Assembly: GCA_949358305.1 (NCBI GenBank)
Contig: OX442314.1
Span: forward strand, 13,571,060-13,635,059
Reading direction: 5' to 3'
DNA: 64,000 bases
Origin: Strigamia acuminata
Taxonomy: Eukaryota > Arthropoda > Chilopoda > Geophilomorpha > Linotaeniidae
Shown here piece after piece: positions 14,375-29,037 of this stretch. Every line of letters starts with the position of its first letter. Position 1 is the stretch's first letter. The position numbers and the translations under genes are program-made. Below the pieces are notes generated by a model. It made no database searches. It was given only the letters and a program-made list of their open reading frames with translations, and had not been told where the DNA came from.

Positions 14375-16337
14375 CGCATCGACTGGAATCTTTCTCTTCT
14401 TTCTGTGTGCGTGCTTACTTGTAGATAAGCATCGTTTCTGCTAAGGGTAAACAGCTCATCTTCATTACGATGCAAATACCGTGTTTAATTAGCATTAGAA
14501 AAGGGGGAGTGGAAATAAATTTAATTACAATCGTGTCTCATCAACCTGTTTTGAAAAAGAAATTTAAATTTAAATTTTAAAGCTTGGAGATGAGTTTTCA
14601 TTATTCCGAGAAGAAAATGAGGGAAGAGAATAAATGAATAATTAACAAAATAATAATATTAAAAAAAAAAAAAGAACGAGGAAAAGGAAAAAATGGTTTT
14701 TTTTCCTTGATCTATTGAACTAATGGAATTGAAATGACACGATGAAGGTAAAAATGAAGGATTCATTAATAGATAAATATGTCAAGAATTTCGCATCTGC
14801 TATTAACTTGTTTTTATTTCCATTTGCAACAGATTTTATTTAATTTATTCAATGGAGCGTCTAGTACAATTTTCTTGTGTAATTACACATGAAAAAAATC
14901 GCCTTGTTGCTGTGTCATTTCAAAGCTCTGATGGCCGGTTTTAGCCATTTCTCAAAACCGTGTCCTTAATTAAAATGAAGGTCTTCTTTTTAATCATGCT
15001 CAAAAGTAAAATCTTGCTGCTTTAAAATTGAAATTAGTGAGAAGGAAAGGAAAAAAGAGTAAACCGCATTTCAATTAGAGTCATAAATTGGTGTGACATG
15101 TGGTGAAAACAAACAAGAATCAGAAACAAAGTGCATAGTTGATCGTGAGAATTAATTGATTCTAATATTTCATTTTGAAAAATTAGATTCCATTCTCCAT
15201 CCGACACACAAACGTAAAAAACAAGATTTTTCTTCTTTCTTTTTTTTTTTTTTGGAATCTAGGAAGAGCAAAATAATAAAATGCGACTTGGACTCGTTTA
15301 GTTTTCATTGCAGGAAGAACCCATGTCATTAAGTTCAGTGGTCTCTTCCTGAGAGGAATACTATCGACCTTATTAAGTTGAAATGAGGCTTGTTTTTTTT
15401 TTCTCTCTTGACATGACTGCAATGAATGTGAGGATGATATATCATGAAGATCATCGCACAAAGAAACAATCAAGACAGTAATGAAAAATTTAATAAATAA
15501 ATAAAATAACAAGATTTAAAAATTGAATATTCAACTCATTGATATTCAATCACCGAACTATACAAAACGTGGAGAAATATTCAAACAGCAAGGAGAACAA
15601 CCGTTTGTCAATTCATCGTCTCAAATTACTTTTTTTCCTTATGGTACCATTTGTCCCTAGAGTAGAAGACAAACCAGTCCTCCTTGGACTTAAACCAACA
15701 TCAACCTTCAATAATAATTCAAATAAAAACACGTGATTACTTTTTTCCTTCTAATTCCACTCGTCCAATTGAAGATTTCAATTCCAAATTACACCTGGCT
15801 CCATCTCGAGTTAATCACACTAAATCACAAATTACATAATCATTTTCCCCTTCGTATTTTCCACGGACCACTGAGTTTTCTCCCACCATTACAATTTCAA
15901 ACACAAAACTCCTATCCATTAGAATCCTTAATGTTGGTTGGCTTCTACACTTATTACCTTTTTTTTTACTCTATCATGTGATCATGGGATTTATAATTCG
16001 CAGTTCTTCCTTCCTGCAGGACATTTGGCTACTGAGCAAAAGCTTTTTTCACACAGCATCTTGTGCTATCAGCCTAGAATAATTTTAGTTGGTTTTAAGC
16101 TTAGGTAAGAGTAAGATAAAAATAAGGAAAAATAATTTGATATATTCGTCAAAGCGTAATACTAGATGGGGGTAGTTGTGATTAGATTTCTGTGGTATGA
16201 CATTTCGGAATCGGGCGTCGACTGGGACATTTTAGATGTAGTCAAGAGATAGAGATGCTAATGCGGTCATTTATAGTCGACGCATGCGTACACGTTCAGG
16301 CAACGGGAGGAGCTGTCGTCGTAAATTTAAGGGAAAA

Positions 16338-16352
16338 CAGTGCCCTCTGGTG
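16338..16352 (-). promoter_or_regulatory. CTCF-like motif
   Basis: CAGTGCCCTCTGGTG; its complement CACCAGAGGGCACTG is close to the CTCF consensus (CCASYAGRKGGCRS). Lies in a GC-richer patch at 16.25-16.44 kb. Confidence 0.4.
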
Positions 16353-19300
16353 CATGATGCACAATTGGCTTGTTCGACTCCAGACGGCGCCTGTGTGTCT
16401 CCATGGAAACCAGAAGCTGCGATTTCCAAATTGCATTTTTTTTTTTTTTTTTTTGGCAATATAATTCTTTTGAGTTTATACAGAACCTGAAATGTTTGTC
16501 CTCCATCCGAGGGCCGTTAAAGAAAATATAGTCGATGAAGCCAATTGGACTATTTGCAGGGCGTGGTCTTTTCATTTGGAGAATGTCAAGGCCTGTTGGT
16601 CACTCGCACGCAAACGTTGTAGGGGAAAAAAAATTGCAGCATGAATTAAAGAAGCAAATCATTTTAATGTTGTTATTAAGAATTAAGAATGATAATTTTG
16701 GTTTTTAACTATCTGAAATTGTACATGGGAAAAGTTTGGTTGCGAGTAATAAAAAAGATCGAAATGATGAGTTTAAATTTGAACATAAATATTCATTGGT
16801 ATTTTAAGTTTCTACGATGGGAGAAATTTTAATTTTTTTTATTTTTTTAAGATTTGAGTTTTAAATTGGAGAGTGCAATGTCTGGTGAAATTAAACGTTT
16901 TCAAAGGAAAATTTAAAAATATATATATAAATAATCATTTTAAATGAACGTTAGGCGAAATCCAATCCACATTGCTCATGTATACATGCACACATTGGAT
17001 TCTGGACCGTGGATAATAAACAAATGGTGTTCCAGCTAAAGTGTCACGTATAAATATGAAACCAAAAAGTTCAATCAATCCTGAATGAATTGCATGAAAA
17101 AAAAATGAAATAACGCGAAACAAATTACAGTTTTTAATTATCCAAATATGTAATTTTAAAGTTTGCTACTTGTTTCGTAATTACTACTTTACCATGTCAC
17201 TTTTACAGGGCTGTAACGCCATATTTATGCCAAATCTAGCCAAGCGTAGTGTTAGCAACATGATGTTCAAACAGGCGTGTATTTGCCTATGGTAAAATAA
17301 AATCGCCATCAGCTAGAGGCATAGGCGAGGTTCAATTTATCTTACATCCGGTTTTTTTAAAATAATGATGAAATAATAACATAGTTAAAAGGCCAGACCG
17401 CCTTGTAGATACACGAACACCCTCATCTTTAATGCGTTAAAAAAAGACAATCCCATTATAGTGCACAAAAAGCAAATACAAAACAAAAAATTGCAAAATA
17501 AAAAGCTATAAACGACACACCCACGCGAATTGTGTGAATGGTCTGTTGAATTATGTATCTTCATATTTTCCCTGATGTGTTTGTAATATTCCAAAGGCCA
17601 CGCAGTGAGATACCGGCAGTTTGAATGGACCCCCCGCCGCAACGTAACCGCCTTTCAATACTAACCGAATGTAAGAAACTAAAGAGAAAAATTGAATGTG
17701 ATTATATCCAATGCAGAACTGGGAGATGCGATCAACTCGTATGTAAACCTCGCTTGGAAATGACGGTTTCACTTGTTTACACGGGAATTTGAAAAGAAGA
17801 TTGCAGCGCCCACAGTGGGGAGAGATGCGAAGGCCAATTGAAAGTAGGACTTGAGGTCAGTGACATTTCTGGGCGCTGCGTTGCGGGGGAGGATGGAAAT
17901 TTGCACATATCTTGAAGATGGTGGAGGGGGATATGTAGGGTTCGAAGAAAAGGATTCATTACCTTTCAAATTACCGTGACCTGCATGAGAATGAAGTGAA
18001 AAGACTATCATAAAGTATAATCAGAGATGAATTGTTTTCGTTTCATTTCATTGTATGTAATATTTTTTGATGTTGTTTTGACGTGGTTTATTATTAAATT
18101 ATGAATTCAAAATTTCATAATAGATTTTTTTTTTTTTTTTCATGAATTGAATGACATAATCAATTTGTGGACTTCAAACTGAGTTTCGAAGTAAATGCCT
18201 CAAGTAAGGGCGTGAAGGGGCATTACTTTGGTTAAAAGTCAATGACAGAAAATTAAAAAATTTAATGGAAAAAAAATAGGAAATAATTTATGTAAAATGC
18301 TCAAACTAAATTCCGAGAAATTCCATGCGAAAACAAACAAGTAAATAGAAAAACTCCTTAAAAAAATGTACTTTGTTTTCATTGTATTTTTTTTTCGCTG
18401 CACGAAACAGCTGCAGCAAATAAAAACATTAACTTTGACCCATTACATGCAGAAGAAAAAGAACAGCCACCATTGAAATCCTTTTTTGCTTGTCGCCCGA
18501 GTGTGTAGACACTGCACAGACTTGAACTAGACTTGCCATTGTGGCCACAAGAGGTAGCCATGAGCATGTTTAATGAGAATTCCTTCGTTTAAAGGGCCCT
18601 GGACTAGACGTGTAAAAAACAGCTAGACGCAAGACAACTTTCTTTGGACAACACTTGACGGGACACTCTTCAGCCTTCCTTTCTAAACTACACATGGCAA
18701 CCAAACAGGCCTTGCTTTACATGTTTAACCCTTTTTTTATGAAGATTAAATACATCCATGCTCCCCGTACTCTTTGGCCGTTAAAGGGTTAACAACCAAA
18801 GTGCTTTCTGTTGCGTTTGGGGGGTAGAAATACAGGGCCTCTTGTGTGTCCCTTTAAAGTTGAGGAGGGTGAAAGGAGAAGGGGTTTCGGCGAAAATGTG
18901 CGCGAGGGGAAGAGCCACCTGACACAAACATGCACTTACACTTGAAAGAGGTGAGAATATGGGGGAGAGAAAGGATCTTTGGCAGTTCATTGGAGCATGA
19001 TTTAACCTCAGCAGATGGAAAACTCGAGTAAAAGGACGGATGTAGGTGCACGTTGCCACGTTTCAAAGCGCGTATGTAGGTAAAAGAAGCAGAAGACTTA
19101 TCTTACGTGTGATTGTTTGAGGTGGAATGAAAGGGTGGGGGACTTTCATCAAGCATGCTTCGTTTACGATTCGTCCTCACCCCCATTCCCTCATTCTCCA
19201 GCGCACAATCCCGTTTTATGGTTTCCCCTTCGCCCCACACACATACATAATACTGTAAAGGGGTTAATAACCCCAAATTCCGTTCCACAAGGACCCACTC

Positions 19301-20450
19301 TTTTCAGAATCGAGCAGCAAACAATCCCGCCCCTGTAGTCGCCCGAAAGGATTTCGAACACGTTTCCTCGTTTATGGAAAATTAAAAAAATGATATTTTT
19401 TGTTATCCTTGAATTAAAAAAAATGAAATTTGTAATTTAAATGGAAAATTCGTGTTGCAAAAACAACTTTTTCATAAAAAAAAAATTAATCATTTTTTTT
19501 TTATTTGAAAGCTTCAACGACGGGCTTGATGTTGACGCTTAACCCTTTGCTTCGCATTTTACATTACACACACACACTTGAAGTCAATTAAATGTGTGGG
19601 CGGTTGGCACGTGCTTTTAATACGAAAACAAGTGCGCTTATTAATGGCTGCTGACCAACAACACCTGTCTACAACATCAACAACTTATAGTTTCTAACAT
19701 GATTGAAAAAAAGGTCGTATCGGTCCAGGTGTCTGCACAAGAGTAATAAACTTTACCAAAAGAGTTTTAGGCATGGCCTATAACAACAAACACACAATAA
19801 GAGTTTACGCAATGTAAAATGTCCAGTCAGCGAGTGAGATGTACACAGGGCGACCGTTTCGATTCAACAGACGGCTTTTTTTGGAGCGGGTGGAACGAGA
19901 CAACACTCGAAGTCGTAAATCGCAAAGTTTTTTTTTCTTAAAAAATAAAACTTAGAGAAGGGAAAATAAGAGAGAAGAGAGATAGGGAGAAGGATGAGCT
20001 ATCTTGCAGATTGTAGGTCAGATAAAAGAGGTTCAAACACTCCAATTACATACTTCTCACTCACCTACACTTTACAGAGCCCCCTGTACAATTATATTGC
20101 TATACGTGGTTTTAATGCTAAACATGTTTAATACTTCTTTCTCTCCTCCCCTTCTCTTATATCACTCGAAAAATATCCTTTTTGCTTCTCTTAGGTGGTC
20201 ATAACACGCCAAAATAAAATAAAAATCAAGGTTAGCAATTTTTGCTTGACTTTATGTGCATTTATGACAGTGAATTGTTCAATAATAATTAGCGATTGGT
20301 TTCGAAAACAAACTTTTCTTTCCTGTAACTCGAGGGGCTAATTCGGGCATAAGAAAAGAAGGACCGCTCTGTATACACCAAAAGATGTTTATCAGGTGCC
20401 TCGACGACCTCGAGGTAAATGTAAAGAAAGAAGAGAAGATGGAGGAGAGG

Positions 20451-20467
20451 GGGGTCATATTGACCCC
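20451..20467. promoter_or_regulatory. Perfect IR3 nuclear-receptor-type site
   Basis: GGGGTCATATTGACCCC: two GGGTCA half-sites as an inverted repeat with a 3-base spacer. This is the arrangement bound by some nuclear-receptor homodimers; arthropod ecdysone elements are more often IR1. No gene is recognisable close by. Confidence 0.4.
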
Positions 20468-23400
20468 TGTGGGCGGTAAATCAAATTATTTTTTTCAAAT
20501 CTAAATAGAGGAGGTCAAGAAATGGGGTTAGGGGAAGGAAGGAAAAATGGAGGCTGAAAAAAAAATGCTAAAGCAAAAATTGGCCCATTATAAACGCTTC
20601 TTCAGCGCCACAATACAGAATATCAAGTTTTGGTGTTGTAAAAAGTCGACTTGAAACAATATGTCCATTAGTGAGGGAGGTGTTTGATCACGATTGTGAC
20701 CTTTCCCGGAAGTTTACAACAGCGTGGGATATTTTAAAGGACTCTCTGCTATTTATATTTCTCCTATATTTTATTTATTTATTGTAAAAAATTCTAAATT
20801 ATTCAATTTTAAATTATTTTTTTCTTTTCTTCTGGAGGATAATAGTAGCTGAATGAAATGTAAAGTAGTATTCTATTAAAATCCGAATCCGAATTCCAAG
20901 TTCAAGGTGGACATGCAATGGGGGCCATGCAATTAAGATCAAATCTAATGTTTTTATTATTGCTTATATACGAGGAATGCGTCCTTGGCATTTTCGGCCA
21001 ACGCAAAAATTGTTCATTAAAACCAGTCAACCCAGCGAAAAACCTGTTGCCTAGCGGGGAAGAAACAAGTCCCCCACCTCCTACCACACACATACACACT
21101 CAGAGTTGTCTCCTGACTCATAACTGGTGCAGTAACTGACCTGCTCAGGGCCACTGGGACAGTGGGACAGTGTGCAGCAAGGTCAGGGCTTAGAAAATCC
21201 CATTTACAAAGCTCGCATGTAAGTCAGAGGTCCCCAACAGCCATCCACACCATTTAATGAGGCCACTATACATCTCCGGGACCCACTTCAACTTACATAA
21301 TAACTTAGGCACATAAATATAGATTTGTTGGTGTCCTTCTACATTGATAAACACCAACAGGAGATGAGCAATTTGCAACTAAAGTATTCATTAGTGGAGC
21401 TGCAAGTGCAGAAAATTGCTTTTTATGGGTTACACATAGGGCCATGTGCACGTGATAAAATAGAGTCGGAACCACCTATTTCTTCGGACGGAGACAGGTG
21501 CCGAGAGCGGAAATCAGATGAAACTCGATTAGGGCTCGAGGGTTATCGACTTGGTTTGACCATCAAATGTGTTGGAGTGGAAGGAATTGCGCTGGAAATC
21601 GACTCGCAAACTGTCAACTCGGAGAAAAAGAAAAGTTACTAAAGACTCAAATTACCTACAATTTAGTCTGTGCACTTTAATATAAATACTCAGATAGAAG
21701 GGTGCGGGATGACGAGGCCTCTGGCCATGGCCTTGAATCTGCTTTAAGAGGACTGCATCATCAAATTAAAAAAACGGAGGAAAAAAATGGGAATAAAACA
21801 TATTTTGAGATAATCCATAAGATAATTGCTGCCATATTATATATTTTGATGGCCTTTTCTCTTTCTTATAAGGCTTTCATTCCGTCTTGTCACGCACCGG
21901 CTTGGTATACATTGCTTAAAGTTGAAAAATCGAAAGATTGGAAAGACGGTTTAGGAAAAGCCAAGCTGCGTTTTACGAGTAAAGAGGATGTTTTGATTGC
22001 CCGTGTAATTTCCCCTCTTGCAACTTGTTTACTTCCGTTGCGGCACAAAAAAAGGATTATTATTGCACAAAAGAAAAAGCGAAATAAGAAAGCAAAGAGA
22101 AACTAATTGGATTGTATAAATGCCATGAATAACATATGTAGAATTACATTTTTTTGCATTATATTTCTTGGTTTGTGTCAGTCCAAAAACTCCAAAAACC
22201 GATAAAAAGAAGACGGATGATAGCATCATCCAAAATCTGGACTGGTTACTTTCTTCCTTATATGGATATAATGTCCAGTAGTTGCGAAAAAATCCAAAAT
22301 GCAGTCTTCTTTTTTTTTTTTGTAAAAAAGAAATCCTGTTTTACGAGTTTTTGATTGCAACAAAAAGCATTGGTGGAGATGGCAATAGCCAAAGCAAAAA
22401 GTGAGAAGTCGGAGAAAAATGGAGAAAAATAAGAATGAGCAATGTGTTAGGTTCCTTACACCTACTGGGGTGGTCTGAAGCATGGAATGTTGTCACGAAA
22501 GCTACAATGTATAAAGGACCACGTGTGAGTGTGTGTGCGAGTGTGTATGAGGGACCTCTGATGACAAATTCAAAGACCTGCTCTGCTCTTTGCCTCCACC
22601 TGCACTTTTAAAAGAAAACCAGAAAGAGGATTAAGATCCTTTGCTGTTGCATTGCATATCAGACAAGAAGGAAGTTTAAAACCTTATCGTTCCTCATCAT
22701 CTTTTCCTTATTAAAAAAACGAAAAAAAGCATGGAAAATAAATAATTTAAATATTTCAAGTGGTTCTTCAACTTAGCAAAAAAACAAATAACAACTAAAT
22801 ATTTGGGAAAATGTATCAAAACTTTTTTTAAAAAAATAAAAAAATAAAAAAAATTCTATTGTCGACCTTAGAAAATAGTTCCTTGCCAGAGGACACAAAA
22901 GTGCACGTAGCTACAATTGGCGCCCATTGGACAATTCTGCAGTGGCCGCGTCTTTGTGCCATTGCCCACACAGCAAAGCCGAACCACAAGTAAGAGGGGA
23001 CGTAAATGAATAAAGAGTGCGAGCAGTTGCAAGCTCGTTCCGAGTGTGTGTGAACTAACTGCACGACTTGAAAGCCCTAGCTCAGCAGAGTGGAAAGAAT
23101 AGCGCGATTGTGCTCTGCTAGGCCCGGAATAGGGAGAAAGAGAGCTGGTCCCTGTTCAAACTGAGAGCTTTTGGAGTCCTTGCTCCATTACCCATTGAGC
23201 CAAGAGTTGGCGATGAATGCGGACGTTGAGGACAGCATGAACGCCGGGGATTTTCAACCACCATAGTGGGCGATCACCTTCCATTCAGGTGACATTTAAA
23301 CCCCTTTGCCGACCTCCTCACAATTTTCTCTCCCTTCGATTGTCGAATACATTCGCCAAAAAGATGATAGAATCTGATAAGGCAACCCAATGTTTATTCA

Positions 23401-24000
23401 AGTGCAAAATAGACACGGGTTTGAGCCTTTTAGGACTTCTTTTGCTCCTCGCAACTGATGGGAGGCGCTGATAACAACATTTCGATTATGGAAATGGAGA
23501 CGAAACCGTAATTTATGCCCATCGCATTAAAAGAGAAATATTGGGGTTGATTTCGACCTCGCTTGTTTAATTAATCAATTAACGGGAAAAGTTAAGTTGA
23601 ATGAAGACACACATGCGGTAAACGGTTCACATGTGAGGCCATTGGAAAGCCAACTGATCGTAACAGGTTTAATTAACGATGACGGTCACACACAGCCAGA
23701 TTCTTTTTGAAACACACAAAGTGAAACCCAACGCCTAAAAGGAATCGTTTATATCCCGTCAATCGTCTTCGATTCCTATCTGCTCACATCATATCCCCTA
23801 GTCGGTTAATTGACATTAACGCAGGGGGACTGGGAGGAGGGGGGGCAAGGAGCCACTCAATCAAACGGGCATTACCTATTCATAAGCACGTGATTGCGTG
23901 AGAACGGAAGGACCTCTTGACACCCCCGCGTGGCACTGCAATTTTTAGTTAGCTCAGCACGTGCACGAGGTGGGAGCAGCGATTTGTGGGAGGTCGCTGG

Positions 24001-24009
24001 TATAAATGG
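24001..24009 (+). promoter_or_regulatory. Isolated TATA-box-like site
   Basis: TATAAATGG preceded by a GC-rich stretch with GCACGTGC at about 23958-23965. No open frame or exon is evident downstream, so it may be chance. Confidence 0.2.
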
Positions 24010-24074
24010 CCGACCATCACATAATCTGTTGTTTTTTTAATTGGACGTGCTACGTTCGAATATTGTTACAAAAT

Positions 24075-24121
24075 TTTTATTTTTTTTTTATTTTTTTTTT
24101 ATTTTTTATTTTTTTTTTTAC
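24075..24121. repeat. T-rich (T8-9 A) microsatellite
   Basis: Runs of eight to nine T separated by single A, over about 45 bp. Confidence 0.85.
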
Positions 24122-27100
24122 TAATTAGAGGGCTTTGGTTCATTAGTAGTTTTTTTGCTTCTCCCTCTTGTATGTCCTCTTGTGCGATGAGATAAAAATA
24201 CTTGATCAACGTCCAAAAATGGTTGGGGCTTAGAATTAATTGAGTTTGGCCCTTGAGGCATTTCGCACGGACTTATCTTTAAACTAGACCTAATTTGAGG
24301 CCTTAACCTTTATTATAACAACCTTAGTTTAGAAGAAAAAGAAGAAAAAAAACTTTAAAAAAAGTTAAACGAAAACAACTAAAAGTTGTTTACACGAGGG
24401 CCCGTCTCATACATTTCAACTTTATGAATATGCAAATAGACACTCCTTTGCAAAATGTCATTTAAAGCTTCAAAAAAAAAATAGCAAAGTGGCGCACCCT
24501 TCGTACGTGACAACGAACAAGACAAGAAAAGTGAAGAGTTGAATAAACATCCTCTTTCGTATTCAAGACCTAAGGTCACTTTTCAATCATTTATCAACAT
24601 GTATGCATTCGTTGCCTCGCTTGATCACCCTCTTCTCGTCTCACAATCTGATCGTTCATTAAGATTAAATTTAATGAAGGAAAATGCAATTCCCAAAAAG
24701 AAAACATCATAAAAACAATCGTTTGCAATTCACACAACAGATCATTGCCTTTTTACTACATAACATTTCCATCAATCATTTTTTTTTCCTTTCCTTTTAT
24801 ATGTTTATTTTTCTCTCCTTCAATTCCCCTCTTAGATTCACAAGGGCAAGCAACAACAGAAGCCGAACTGACCATTAGACCCAATGGTCACTCCAAAAGA
24901 TTTTTTTTTCAATAAGAAGGGACCTGTTGAAACTTCTGCTCGATTGTGCAAGCAAAAAGAGCCAGGAGTTGGAGCTAGTTTCGGGGAAACCGTTGACAGC
25001 ACCTAAAGGAATTAAAGTAAATTGAGGAATAGTCATTCAATAGCACTTATAACACACACAATACGTGTCAACATTTTTCATTCTGACACTTTTGCTGACT
25101 GTATTAGACAACGGTTCGATTCACATGGCAGCTACTCACAATAATCATGATAATGATGATGATACGTCTTTCTCACTATAATTCCCGTCCGGAGAAACCC
25201 TCGGAAAAAAGCGGGTCCCTCAGAAAAACAGGGCTTTCGAGTTTTGGTTTGACACCCACAACACTACTTTTTCACTCACCACGACCTATCAACTGAGACT
25301 AAACTTCAACCCATCTTCCCTCGAGTACCAATCACAATGGACCTTAACCACATTCCTTCGTACTCCCCTTTGCTGGCTCCCTCTTTGTAGTTTGGAAGAT
25401 GGCTGCATGAGGCTCCGAGGCAACATGGGGCGGACACTTCATTTTCAGCCATATCCAGGGGGTACCATCTCTTGCTAAGAGGGAACTCTGGCATATATGT
25501 GCAAATAAATTGTGGAGACGAGCCCCTTCTGATTAGAGGGGTCACTAAAAGAAGGAAACTGGGTGGAGATTAAATTGTAGGGGTCCTTTTCCTGCATTAT
25601 TCTTAAAAGAGGGGGTTTTAAAATTTATACAATGCTGTATATATTTTTTTTTTGGATTTTTTGAGATAATTTTATTTATGGAAGTCAGAAGTAATTAGTT
25701 AATTCCATGTGGGAAATAAATTTTGGGTGCTTGATTAATCGCACTGTTTGTCTTAAAAGGGCAATCCATTTCCACGAACCCCTTGTTAACTAAACAAGGA
25801 AAACTTCCCCTCTTCGCCTAACTACTTTTAGGTCATTACACACCATTCCCACACACAAATCGTAGAAAAAGAGAAATTACACACAGCAAGACACTGCAAA
25901 TTACATACAAGAACAATACTCTTTTCAAAGTGGGATATAACCAGAAAATCGACGCCCACACTGGTATTGAAAATCCCAAATTTAGTACCAGAAAAACCAC
26001 CTCCAACTGTTTTCACCCACCAACCAACCAACCAACAATTTTTTTTTACCTCCTTTCATGTCACCTTTTTGCCCCTATCTCAAATTCTCCACTTCTTTTA
26101 GCTTTTTTTTTCGCGTCCCCCTCATCCACCTTTCTCTCCCCTTAAGGGCACCACCATGCGAAAAAGGAACCACTTCTTTTCTCTGCCTAGCAGTCCACTC
26201 AAAGGTGAAACCAAACCCATGCCAAGAAAAGCAACCCGTTTTCCCCCTTTAATACCGACGAGAGCGGGAAAAAAACGTAAGATAAATTGCCATTACTTTT
26301 GCGAGATGAGCGCGCAAAGCACCAATGAACGATCGACTCGCAGTTAAATCATCCACCCACCAACCATGGCGAACCGGTCAGGGATCATCATGCAATGTGT
26401 GCAGGTCACGGTCTGCTGTCGTGTCCCATGGATGTATTTTAATGCAACATGTGCTCTCAACGATGGCGTTTCCGAGACGGCGTGTCAGCACGTATTTGTG
26501 CACGGATTTCTCTCGCAAGGAATTTTCTTATCCAGAAATTAACGTGCTGAAAAATCTTGACAGCTCCCATGTGTATAAATATATCTTGTTGATATGCAGG
26601 ACTCCTTCGAGGAGTCAACCACCTTGCAACTTGCAAATTATGACCACCATCGCCAGACCAGATTTATAGGTACTGATTAGACGACACTAACATCACCACC
26701 TTTTCTCCCCCTCTAGTACTTGCAAGCATAATTAAAATATTTAAAAAGTGCTACCAGACTTTGATTAGAAAAGCGTTTTTCTTTCCGATGCAATTTATTT
26801 AGAAATATTTTTAGTTTTAAGACGCCAAGGCTCGCGATTTATTGCACTAGCGAGCGGCTCTCCGGAGGAATTTTTCGCGGGGTGAGAGATGAGGGAGAGA
26901 AGGCATAGCAAACCCCTCCCTTCTTTTTATGTTACCCCCTTGGTTTTCAATTCCCCAGCTGGTTATGAGTTAGCTCGAACTGGGACTTCCAGTGAATCAG
27001 CTGATACAAGTCCACCCTCCGCCATTTTTCTTTTGACAGATTCATTTACATTCTCCTTGGACCGTGAGCAATGCATAAAAAGACCTGCCATGGTCGACGA

Positions 27101-28027
27101 GATTCCCATTTGCTGCACGCACATTAAATGCTACTGTTGTTGTCGGGCAGTGCTCATTTGCATGAACATTTTGCTTAATTGCACTTTGGTATGCATTTTT
27201 TTTTTTTTTTTTTTTAAATTTTTTTTTATATAAATATATGCACTTGCAACAATGTGGTTTCGAGTCACACCTTTATGGGACAATCAAGTGTAAAGTAACA
27301 ACCGTGTGCAATTAAAATTCGAAATCTCTAACAGCTTTATTACTTTCACCATTATCGTATATTATAAACTTGTCAGGCAAATGCGCCAAGGTTAAAGGTA
27401 CAAAGGTCAGGTTGGACGCTTGAGAGATTTTTTTCTTTCTCGTGCTGGTTCTGCTTTTATCTCCCACCCACGTTTTATAAAGCGCTTGGAGAATTTTAAG
27501 AAACACGTACGGTATAAGGTAAGCTTTAGTTTAAAACTATATTAGATCAAAAGTGGACTGTAGTGTAATTAAAGTTGAGCATTTAACTATTTGTCACGCT
27601 GTAAACACATGGAATTAACGCTTTTCTTCACCCGTCTTGTTTATTGACATTAATGTGTAATTCTTCTTCCTGCTCCACCCTGCTGTAAAAGACTTTTTTT
27701 TTCTATAATGACACTTAAAATTGTACTTTTTATTACACTTTCTTTCTACAAACAGCTTTAACGTTGAATAGGATTACAGGTTATATGCCTTTACAGTACC
27801 CGGAATAAAGTTAAAGGCGAATTGCTAAATTTAAAGTCGTTAAAGCCAAAGAATTTCCACAAATAAAGTAGAAAGACAATAAATTTAATAATTTAAAAAG
27901 AAGAAGAATTCAGTTATCACGTTGATATCTCAATTACCCATTCATACCAAACTTATATTCCACACAAGACTCGTAGTTGTCTCGTCTTCGTGCTATAGTT
28001 ATTCATTGTATCACGAGCTCTATGAAC

Positions 28028-28208
28028 CAATCCCTGTTTATCTGTCTGGACTCCTCCCACTCCTTGCGGCATAAAAGCAGGGCGCCTTTGCTCATTTCTG
28101 TCCTTCAGTCAGTGGGTCAGTGCGTCTCTCCAGCCACCGAGTTCACTCAAGCGTCTGAATTAATACATACCTGAGAGAATACGGGTCAATGTTATAACTT
28201 AGGTTCAG
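28028..28208 (+). promoter_or_regulatory. Candidate core promoter and first exon
   Basis: CCAAT at 28028-28032, a TATA-like CATAAAAG at 28070-28077 and an arthropod-type initiator TCAGTC at 28105-28110 lie in order on the plus strand, with CCAAT about 79 bp before the likely start. TATA-to-initiator spacing is about 35 bp, slightly long. The flanking DNA is GC-richer than the surroundings. A plausible exon would run from about 28107 to a donor CAG/GTAACA at 28208. The segment has stop codons in the frame that would enter the exon at 29038, so it would be untranslated. Confidence 0.35.
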
Positions 28209-29037
28209 GTAACATTCAACTTAGTTCGCTGGGCCTATCACAGAGAGCGCTAACTGCTGCAGCGGCCATCAAAATGCGAAATTAAAAAAGAACAACAACC
28301 TCCCAGATGATTAAATCCAGCAGAACCTAAATAAGGGACCTATTCGTCCACACACTGCCAATTTATAGCAATCAGTGATTACAGGGGAATGAATGGGCAA
28401 AAGAAATGAGTTAACTGCTTACATGTGACCTCATTGAACCAGCAATTGGTTCCACTAAAAAAATTGGCTTGGACAATAGGAACCACACCTTTAGAATGGG
28501 AATAATTTGCTGAAGCCTTTTCTTTATGTTAGACGACTGGCAGACGTAAAAGAGCAAAGCCCAAAGCCCCAAGGACAAGCGTCCATAACAAAGAAGGCCA
28601 TTTAGCGGACGAAATTAGTCGAACGTATCTCTAATGTAAATGCAGCTGGATTCTTTCCACGTCTCATCTCCAATGAAACTATCGTATCGTATGCATTTTC
28701 ATAACAGCTGCAAACTTGTGTATAATAGATGAAAAATAAAGCAATAGGTGTAGTGACCTTAAGTTAGATATAAAAAGAAATAATAACGGGACAGAGAATC
28801 AACAAACTCACGCATCATTTCTCCACTTGGAAGTTTAAAAAGGAAAAGCATCTTCCTTTGTATTTTTCAGACCTAATTTCCTCTGCATTCAATCTGAAGA
28901 CAAATATAAACGGTTAAAAGAGCGGGGGGAGGGTGGGGGGATCTCGATTGCGTGCAAATTTTTCTTTACGGTATAGACACAGACATGCACCTGTGATTCT
29001 TTCTCATCCTTTACTTTTATTCTGCTCTATCAAACAG

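Larger units (their letters stand above)
14375..28027. other. No supported gene; AT-rich non-coding DNA with GC-richer patches
   Basis: GC-richer patches at 16.2-16.45, 18.8-19.3, 22.9-23.3, 23.8-24.0, 25.2-25.5 and 26.1-27.1 kb. The longest frames (134 codons at 21702-22106 and 114 codons at 26325-26669 and 26889-27233) show no recognisable domain. Long T runs at 16438 and 27199. Nothing else recognised. Confidence 0.55.

Noticed and set aside
21325-22106. Two successive plus-strand frames of 105 and 134 codons
   Set aside because: No family signature, different frames, lysine-rich ends from A runs, and no convincing splice sites joining them.
26325-27233. Two 114-codon plus-strand frames
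   Set aside because: Odd compositions ending in poly-phenylalanine from T runs; no domain.
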